Source of the DNA: Bacteroidales bacterium
Lineage (GTDB): Bacteria; Bacteroidota; Bacteroidia; Bacteroidales; GCA-2748055
NCBI GenBank assembly: GCA_029934875.1
Contig: JAOZLK010000253.1
Span: 1-6,652 of the forward strand
DNA length: 6,652 nt
Direction of reading: 5' to 3'
Part shown: positions 1 to 4,991 of the stretch, piece by piece
How the letters are laid out: the number at the start of each line of letters is the position of its first letter
Position numbering within the stretch: the stretch's first letter is position 1
The notes under the pieces: generated by a model
The model's input: only the letters and a program-made list of their open reading frames with translations
Database searches by the model: none
What the model was told of the DNA's origin: nothing
Translations under genes and position numbers: made by a program

Positions 1-441
1 TCCCAAAGAGGAAGTGGGAAAATCTACTCTTCCTCTTACAATCCTTCCAATGATCCTGTAATCATAGCCCTGGAAGGCAACATGAGGGGAGAAGCAGATC
101 ACCAGGTACTGGTAGAATTTTGGAAAAAGGAGGATTTCAATCATTGCAGGAACGAAGCTGCTAAGCAATTATCAGAAAATTCATCTGAGCAGCTTGCCAT
201 GCTCTTCTTTCTTCTTTCCTCCATGGAAATGGATGATGCTGCAGTGGCCCTGGAGAGGCTTAATACTTTCGAAACAGATCCTGGTCAACCATGGGGCCAG
301 GCCATCACCTGGTATAAAGCCCTTGCCCTGCTGAAGGTGGGTAAAACAACAGAAGCAGCTACATTGCTTACAACTTTAAGCGAGCTTTCGGGACCCTATC
401 AGAAGGATGCTAATAAATTGAAAAAGAAGTTGAAAAAATAA
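1..441 (+). CDS. TPR-like helical repeat protein, C-terminal part (5' end outside window)
   Basis: The reading frame is open from the first base to a TAA at 439-441, giving 146 residues of a longer protein. An ATG at 82 exists, but the 27 preceding codons read through without a stop and look like ordinary protein, so 82 is probably internal. What is visible is mostly amphipathic helix, with helix pairs resembling tetratricopeptide repeats: an A-x-A-L-x-x-L stretch followed by a W-Y-x-A-L-A-L-L-K-V-G-K helix and an E-A-A-x-L-L helix. It ends in a very lysine-rich tail. Bacteroidota have many membrane-anchored TPR proteins with this style of C-terminus, often near ECF sigma-factor genes, but neither an anchor nor a sigma factor can be seen here. 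The next gene follows after 33 nt, so co-transcription with the exporter is likely. A scaffold or protein-interaction role is inference from fold only. Confidence 0.75.
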   Translation, partial: SQRGSGKIYSSSYNPSNDPVIIALEGNMRGEADHQVLVEFWKKEDFNHCRNEAAKQLSENSSEQLAMLFFLLSSMEMDDAAVALERLNTFETDPGQPWGQAITWYKALALLKVGKTTEAATLLTTLSELSGPYQKDANKLKKKLKK

Positions 442-451
442 TTCTTAATTT

Positions 452-457
452 AGGAGG
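452..457 (+). promoter_or_regulatory. Shine-Dalgarno AGGAGG before the ABC exporter gene
   Basis: This is a perfect AGGAGG lying 17 nt before the ATG at 475, longer than the usual 5-10 nt. An in-frame CTG at 469 would sit 11 nt after it, and the frame closes at a TAA at 460-462. The ATG remains the preferred start because the C39 family typically begins a few residues before the F-P-F-Y-K-Q motif. Confidence 0.5.
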
Positions 458-464
458 CATAAGC

Positions 465-477
465 GATCCTGGATATG
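465..477 (+). repeat. Start-codon-adjacent repeat, copy 1
   Basis: GATCCTGGATATG runs directly into the ATG of the exporter gene. A copy differing by one base lies at 2671-2683, ending in the ATG of the SUI1 gene. Including upstream bases the shared pattern is AAGNGATCCTGGAYATG (461-477 and 2667-2683, 15 of 17 identical). In both copies the frame reads ATC-CTG-GAY-ATG. The function is unknown: it could be a translation-initiation context, an alternative CTG start, or chance. Confidence 0.55.
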
Positions 478-2661
478 CCTTCTTTTCCTTTTTACAAACA
501 GCTTGACACCATGGATTGCGGACCAACCTGTATCAGGATGGTTGCGCGTCATTATGGTAAACACTTTTCTCTTCAAACACTCAGGGAGAAATCCCACCTC
601 AACAAGGAGGGTGTTTCTCTTCTGGGCATTTCCAGGGCAGCTGAGGCGATAGGCTTGCAAACCATGGGGGTTTCTCTTACCTGGGAACGCCTGAAATCTG
701 AAGCACCCCTCCCGGTAATTGTGCACTGGAAACAGAATCATTTCATCGTAGTCTATAAGATCAGGAAAGACAGGGTCTATGTATCTGATCCGGCTTTCGG
801 GCAGACTGTTTATTCCAGGGAAGAATTCCTGAAGGGATGGATCAGCACCAGGAAAGACAATGAAGAGAAGGGATCTGTAATGCTTATTCAGCCCACTCCC
901 GATTTCCTGAACCAGGATGACGAACCTATAAAGAAAACAGGTTTCAGGTACCTTTACCGTTACCTGGCTCCCTATAAAAAATATGTTTACCACCTTCTGC
1001 TGGGGCTGATCCTGGGAAGCATTATTCAGTTCCTCCTCCCCTTTCTGTTTCAGTCAATTGTCGATTTCGGAATCACCAATCAGGACCTGTCTTTCATCTA
1101 CCTGATCCTCCTGTTTCAGTTCGCGCTCATCATCTCTCAGATGGGAATCGATTTCATCCGCAGATGGATACTTTTGCACCTTAGCACAAGGGTCAATATT
1201 TCCCTGATCTCCGATTTCCTGGTAAAATTGATGAGACTTCCCGTGGGATTTTTTGATACTAAGATGACGGGCGATATCCTGCAACGGGTGGGAGATCACA
1301 GGAGAATTGAAGACTTTATCACTACATCCTCGCTGACCATACTTTTCTCCATGGTCAATCTTCTTGTATTCGCCGTTATCCTTGCTATATACAATGTTAA
1401 GATTCTGATCATATTCCTGGCCGGCGCGCTACTCTACCTTTTGTGGATCAATCTTTTCATGAAAAAACGGCGCGCGCTTGACCATAAGTACTTCTCCCGA
1501 CAGGCCGAAAACCAGAGCAAACTGATTCAGATTATTCACGGCATCAGGGAGATCAAATTAAATAATTCTGAAAGCACCAAACAGTGGGAATGGAAAGAAA
1601 TCCAGGCAGGACTCTTCAGGGTTAATATGAAGACCCTCTCGCTGAACCAGAACCAGGAGGCCGGAGGTGTATTTATCAATGAAACCAAGAATATTCTGAT
1701 TAATGTAACGGCTGCAATTGCTGTTATAAACGGAGACATGACACTTGGTATGCTTCTGGCTGTCAGTTACATATTAGGTCAGCTCAATGGCCCCCTCGAA
1801 CAAATGATCTCCTTTTTCCACAGGGCCCAGGACGCAAGGATCAGCCTCGAGAGACTTGCGGAGATCCACGACATGGAGGATGAATTCCAGGATCAGACCG
1901 GCGTCACTGTGCTTTCATCCATCGATAAGGTGGGTGTGAACAAACTCACCTTCTCTTACCCGGGTGCCATTGCCCGAAACGTAATTGAAGATGTGAGCAT
2001 GACCCTTAAAAAGGACTCGGTGACTGCCCTGGTAGGTGTTAGTGGAAGTGGTAAAACCACGCTGCTTAAATTACTACTGGGATTCTATCCCCCGGCTTCC
2101 GGAGAGATCAGGGTCGGTAATATGAACCTGAAGATGATGCCGCCGGATCTGTGGAGAGATCAGTGTGGCGTAGTTATGCAGGACGGATATCTTTTTTCGG
2201 AAAGCATTGCCAGCAATATTGCGCTTGGTGAAGAGTCCGTTAATACGGACCAGCTTTTATATGCCGCCCGTATGGCATGCATTGACGATTTCATCGACCG
2301 CTTGCCCCTTGGTTACAATACCCAAATCGGTCAGGAAGGACTTAGCCTCAGCGGTGGCGAACAACAAAGGATTCTGATCGCCCGAGCCATCTATAAGAAT
2401 CCCGCTTTCCTTTTCCTTGACGAAGGAACCAGTGCCCTGGATGCCAATAACGAAAGCCGCATCATGGAAAACCTGGAACTGGTATTCAGGGGAAAGACAG
2501 TTCTTATTATCGCGCACAGATTAAGCACTGTTAAAAATGCAGACCAGATCATAGTACTTGACCAGGGACGCATCGTGGAGGAGGGCAAACATAATACCCT
2601 TATCGCCAAAAAAGGTCACTACTTCAACCTGGTCAAAAACCAGCTAGAGCTGGGTAACTGA
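475..2661 (+). CDS. Peptidase C39 domain-containing ABC exporter (PCAT/bacteriocin-processing type)
   Basis: This 728-residue inner-membrane protein has the full layout of peptidase-containing ABC transporters, which cut a leader (usually after Gly-Gly) and export the mature peptide using ATP. An N-terminal C39 cysteine protease spans about residues 1-140, with oxyanion Q9, nucleophile C15 in D-C-G-P-T-C, H89 and D105, so the protease looks active. The ABC membrane domain spans about 157-445, with six predicted helices near 171-196, 206-226, 286-305, 308-328, 405-419 and 423-440. The ATPase domain follows: Walker A G521-T528 with K527, Q-loop Q569, signature LSGGEQQR at 625-632, Walker B ending D649-E650, D-loop near D656 and H-loop H681. 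Length is normal for the family. In Bacteroidota such exporters often sit beside an HlyD-type adaptor and RiPP or double-glycine precursor genes; none is visible here. It lies 33 nt after the TPR-like gene and 19 nt before the SUI1 gene. The substrate cannot be named. Confidence 0.95.
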   Translation: MPSFPFYKQLDTMDCGPTCIRMVARHYGKHFSLQTLREKSHLNKEGVSLLGISRAAEAIGLQTMGVSLTWERLKSEAPLPVIVHWKQNHFIVVYKIRKDRVYVSDPAFGQTVYSREEFLKGWISTRKDNEEKGSVMLIQPTPDFLNQDDEPIKKTGFRYLYRYLAPYKKYVYHLLLGLILGSIIQFLLPFLFQSIVDFGITNQDLSFIYLILLFQFALIISQMGIDFIRRWILLHLSTRVNISLISDFLVKLMRLPVGFFDTKMTGDILQRVGDHRRIEDFITTSSLTILFSMVNLLVFAVILAIYNVKILIIFLAGALLYLLWINLFMKKRRALDHKYFSRQAENQSKLIQIIHGIREIKLNNSESTKQWEWKEIQAGLFRVNMKTLSLNQNQEAGGVFINETKNILINVTAAIAVINGDMTLGMLLAVSYILGQLNGPLEQMISFFHRAQDARISLERLAEIHDMEDEFQDQTGVTVLSSIDKVGVNKLTFSYPGAIARNVIEDVSMTLKKDSVTALVGVSGSGKTTLLKLLLGFYPPASGEIRVGNMNLKMMPPDLWRDQCGVVMQDGYLFSESIASNIALGEESVNTDQLLYAARMACIDDFIDRLPLGYNTQIGQEGLSLSGGEQQRILIARAIYKNPAFLFLDEGTSALDANNESRIMENLELVFRGKTVLIIAHRLSTVKNADQIIVLDQGRIVEEGKHNTLIAKKGHYFNLVKNQLELGN
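2640..2653 (+). repeat. Short perfect inverted repeat at the 3' end of the exporter gene
   Basis: CCAGCTAGAGCTGG is self-complementary in its arms and could fold as a 5-bp CCAGC/GCTGG stem with a TAGA loop, ending six bases before the exporter stop. No T-run follows, so it is not a standard terminator. It could affect mRNA stability or re-initiation at the SUI1 gene, or be coincidental. Confidence 0.3.
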
Positions 2662-2670
2662 TTAAAAAGA

Positions 2671-2683
2671 GATCCTGGACATG
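2671..2683 (+). repeat. Start-codon-adjacent repeat, copy 2
   Basis: GATCCTGGACATG ends in the ATG of the SUI1 gene and matches copy 1 at 465-477 except for one T/C change. No strong Shine-Dalgarno is present before this start; only a weak AAAAAGAG (2664-2671) overlaps the repeat. The frame is closed upstream by a TAA at 2663-2665. Confidence 0.55.
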
Positions 2684-3028
2684 GATAACGATTGGAAAAA
2701 GAGACTGGGAGTTGTTTACTCAACTGATCCCGGTTTTCAATTTGAGGGTGAGAGAGAAGAGGCAGGCGAAACTCCTGGGCCCTCACAACAGAAACTATAT
2801 GTTTCCCTTGACAAAAAAAACAGAAAGGGTAAGGTAGTCACACTGGTGGAAGGATTCGCCGGAAATGAGCAGGATTTAAAGGAGCTCGGCAAAAACCTGA
2901 AGAGCAAATGCGGTTCAGGTGGAACAGCAAAAGACGGTGAGATTATCATACAGGGTGATTTCAGGGACCGTGTAGTTCAGATGCTGAAAGACAAAGGATA
3001 CGGAGTCAAACAAAAAGGTGGCTCTTAG
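2681..3028 (+). CDS. SUI1/YciH-family translation initiation factor homologue
   Basis: This 115-residue cytoplasmic protein matches the bacterial relatives of eukaryotic initiation factor 1. The SUI1 fold covers roughly residues 38-110: L-D-K-K-N-R-K-G-K-V-V-T at 43-54, V-E-G-F at 56-59, L-G-K-x-L-K-S-K-C-G at 69-78, then G-G-x-x-K-D-G-E-I-I-I-Q-G-D at 80-93 and a closing helix with R-D-R-V-V-x-x-L. In the family this domain binds the small ribosomal subunit and influences start-site choice; in E. coli YciH is a non-essential stress-linked factor. The first 37 residues are an acidic, low-complexity lead. Length is normal. The gene begins 19 nt after the exporter, and its last 11 nt overlap the GTG start of the ankyrin gene. 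A run of eight A at 2813-2820 lies inside the conserved domain. Family assignment is firm; its specific role here is unknown. Confidence 0.93.
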   Translation: MDNDWKKRLGVVYSTDPGFQFEGEREEAGETPGPSQQKLYVSLDKKNRKGKVVTLVEGFAGNEQDLKELGKNLKSKCGSGGTAKDGEIIIQGDFRDRVVQMLKDKGYGVKQKGGS

Positions 3029-4463
3029 GCTCGGATTTCCATATTATGCCCTTCTCCTGGTCTTAATGGCAGCCCTGTTATTGGGCTCTTCGAAGGTCTA
3101 TGCCCTTTCTTCAGACAGCCTTAGAATCCTTAGCGACACATCTTATTTCAGGAGCGGTGAAGACGATTGGAACCTCCTGGAATCAGTCTCACAGAAGCAA
3201 ACCGGCAATGTCCTTTTTCTGCTGGAGAGGGGTGCTGATCCTGATGCTTCAGGAGCGGGCCGGATGACTGCACTTATGCAGGCTGCTCAGGATGGAGATT
3301 CGCTCATGCCTAAAATCCTGGTTCTGAACGGCGCAAATCTTGAGCTTACAGACAGGGAGGAGACCACAGCGCTGATGGTGGCAGTCCTGAATCAGCACTT
3401 TGATGTTGTATATTTTCTATTGGAAAAAGGAGCCAATCCCAACCACCAGGACAAGTATGGCGGAAGCGCGCTCATCTATGCTGCGGGGCTGAACAATTAC
3501 GCCATTGCAGATCTTCTCCTGTTTTTCGGGGCATCCGACACCCTGAAGGATAAGAAGGGCAATGACGCCATAATGACTGCAGTTAGTATGGGAAACCTGG
3601 CCTGCACAGATGTCTTGCTACAGAATGGGGTCCGGCCCGACTCCAGGGATAAAAAACTGAATACCCCCTTGATGGTTGCAGCACAGTTTGGCGATCTGGA
3701 GATGATCAGGCTCTTATTGGAATACAATGCAGGTTTGGAGTATGTGAACAACAGCAACTACACAGCCCTTGCCCATGCCATCCAGACGGGAGAGACCAGT
3801 GCTGCCAGGATTCTTGTGGATAGCGGAGCAAATGTAAACCACCTCATCAAGAAAAACCAAAACCTATACGATCTGGCTGATCAACAGAGGAATAGTGAGA
3901 TACAAGGACTCTTAAAATCGAAAGGAGCCTCACCAACACCTCATCCCGATTTTTCAGAGTTCGGGCTGGGGCTGGGTAACTCTTTCAACAGCAGTGAGTA
4001 TATACTACAGGGCCGTATATGGTTGCAGGACAGGAAATTCGGCTATTTTGCCGAGACAGGTTATGATGTCCGCGTCATCATCCAGAAAGTCCAGGTGGAA
4101 ATCAATGATACCCTTATTCACCAGTACAGGGAGAATCGTTCTGCCTGGACACTGGGAGCAGGAAAGTACTTCACCCTCCATACGGATCAATCCGGACTTG
4201 ATTATGGCTTCTATGCTGCCCTCTATGGGATGCTTTCTTTTCCAAAACACAAGGGATTCAGTGAAGGCCCACCGGCATCTTACAATCTAATGCCTTCAGC
4301 AGGTTTTTTCCTGAAAGGATCCTGGGCTGGTATGAAGGCAGGTGTTGAACGATACACCTTTGGAACCCTGCTCGAAGGACCCTGGAAAATTAATATTACC
4401 CTCTTCATGAGCTTTCGTAAAAAGTCTAATGCTTTTCAATATAAGGAGATCAGGTATGAATAG
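3018..4463 (+). CDS. Exported ankyrin-repeat protein with C-terminal outer-membrane beta-barrel-like region
   Basis: The GTG at 3018 is chosen because it gives a complete signal peptide: R4, a hydrophobic core over residues 9-23 and a V-Y-A site for cleavage after A29. The in-frame ATG at 3066 would remove half of it. A GGAG lies 12 nt upstream. Residues about 50-305 hold seven or eight ankyrin repeats, seen as recurring T-A-L-M-x-A-A, L-L-x-x-G-A-x-x-x and D-x-x-G motifs near 62-77, 83-110, 116-143, 149-174, 181-206, 215-240, 248-273 and 281-304. Residues about 313-481 change character: alternating hydrophobic and polar residues, many Y/F/W/G, and a strand W-K-I-N-I-T-L-F-M-S-F at 456-466, as in small outer-membrane barrels. 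A polar 15-residue tail follows. The likely topology is a barrel in the outer membrane with the N-terminal ankyrin domain on one side of it, probably binding a protein partner; this is inference. It overlaps both neighbours. Confidence 0.88.
   Translation: MALRLGFPYYALLLVLMAALLLGSSKVYALSSDSLRILSDTSYFRSGEDDWNLLESVSQKQTGNVLFLLERGADPDASGAGRMTALMQAAQDGDSLMPKILVLNGANLELTDREETTALMVAVLNQHFDVVYFLLEKGANPNHQDKYGGSALIYAAGLNNYAIADLLLFFGASDTLKDKKGNDAIMTAVSMGNLACTDVLLQNGVRPDSRDKKLNTPLMVAAQFGDLEMIRLLLEYNAGLEYVNNSNYTALAHAIQTGETSAARILVDSGANVNHLIKKNQNLYDLADQQRNSEIQGLLKSKGASPTPHPDFSEFGLGLGNSFNSSEYILQGRIWLQDRKFGYFAETGYDVRVIIQKVQVEINDTLIHQYRENRSAWTLGAGKYFTLHTDQSGLDYGFYAALYGMLSFPKHKGFSEGPPASYNLMPSAGFFLKGSWAGMKAGVERYTFGTLLEGPWKINITLFMSFRKKSNAFQYKEIRYE
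4443..4448 (+). promoter_or_regulatory. Shine-Dalgarno AAGGAG fixing the lipoprotein start
   Basis: AAGGAG lies 7 nt before the ATG at 4456, an ideal spacing. It selects this start over the in-frame ATG at 4429, which would add nine residues before the signal peptide and has no comparable site. It sits inside the last codons of the ankyrin gene. Confidence 0.75.
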
Positions 4464-4899
4464 TAAGAAAAGGACCTTCTTGTTTTCCATAATTACAATC
4501 ACCCTCCTCCTTCTGGCAGGAAATTTTTCAGGGTGTGAAACAGAGGACTGGCAGGGTGAAGTGGACTGCAATGAGTGTTTCGGCTTCAAGCCCGATAGTG
4601 CAAAACTAATTGTTTATCTGAGTATCAGGCCTGAGCAGGATTCTGTGCCCCTGACCTTTTATCGTGGATCTTACACGGATGAAGTGGACTGGCAGGATAC
4701 CGCCACCACAAATACATTTTACCTGGATGCCGAACTTGGTACAAACTACACAGTTAAAGCAGAATACCGCTCCGGTTCCACATCTATTATTGCCTTTGAT
4801 TCCGATAAAATGACACTTTCCTATCATGGAAATGAGTGCGGATATACCTGCTACATCATCAAGGGTGGAACTCTCGATGTTCGCCTGGCGGAGAACTAA
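4456..4899 (+). CDS. Small predicted lipoprotein with two cysteine pairs, function unknown
   Basis: This 147-residue protein begins with K4-K5-R6, a hydrophobic segment at about 8-21 and F-S-G-C with C27, a lipoprotein signal peptide of acceptable though not perfect lipobox form; the mature protein would be lipid-anchored in the envelope. The mature part has C38-x-x-C41 close to the N-terminus and C128-x-x-x-C132 near the C-terminus, which could form disulfides or, less likely, bind metal. The middle is beta-rich with T/Y/D residues (L-I-V-Y-L-S-I at 51-57, T-V-K-A-E-Y at 99-104) and ends in G-G-T-L-D-V-R-L, suggesting a compact beta-sandwich, possibly immunoglobulin-like. No family is recognised with confidence. 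The start overlaps the ankyrin/barrel stop by 8 nt (ATGAATAG), a classic coupling arrangement, so the two envelope proteins are probably made together and may be partners. Confidence 0.85.
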   Translation: MNSKKRTFLFSIITITLLLLAGNFSGCETEDWQGEVDCNECFGFKPDSAKLIVYLSIRPEQDSVPLTFYRGSYTDEVDWQDTATTNTFYLDAELGTNYTVKAEYRSGSTSIIAFDSDKMTLSYHGNECGYTCYIIKGGTLDVRLAEN

Positions 4900-4991
4900 G
4901 GGATGAGCAGAAAATCCCGCTGGTGAAAAAAAGAAGGTTCTGCTGACCGTGGAACCACATATTTTCAATATTTTAGAATCTTGTTACTCCA
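4900..4991. other. Intergenic gap with weak dyads and a possible promoter
   Basis: This is the only sizeable gap in the window. It holds two overlapping dyads: GGGAT/ATCCC (4900-4904 with 4914-4918) and AGCAGAA/TTCTGCT (4906-4912 with 4938-4944). They share bases and could be alternative folds. Neither is followed by a T-run, so a terminator is not supported. The AT-rich part from 4958 contains TATTTTAG (4969-4976), one base from the Bacteroidota -7 consensus TAnnTTTG, but no convincing -33 TTTG is at the right distance. A promoter for the sensor gene here is plausible but unproven. Confidence 0.3.

Noticed and set aside
445..993. 182-codon ORF on the - strand
   Set aside because: It lies opposite the C39 protease domain, whose + strand frame has a full catalytic set; the reverse translation has no recognisable domain.
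2681..3028. SUI1 protein as a double-glycine cargo of the C39 exporter
   Set aside because: The only Gly-Gly near an end is at the C-terminus (residues 113-114), and the protein is a clear cytoplasmic translation factor.
3994..4290. 98-codon + strand ORF in another frame within the ankyrin/barrel gene
   Set aside because: It is out of frame with the real gene, has no ribosome site and reads as random, serine-rich sequence.
3018..4463. Ankyrin repeats as a sign of a host-directed effector
   Set aside because: It has a Sec-type signal peptide and a barrel-like C-terminus, which fits an envelope location; no effector secretion signal or host-like domain is visible.
4456..4899. Lipoprotein as C39 exporter cargo because of its Gly-Gly
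   Set aside because: Its Gly-Gly is at residues 137-138, far from the N-terminus, and it carries its own lipoprotein signal peptide for Sec export.
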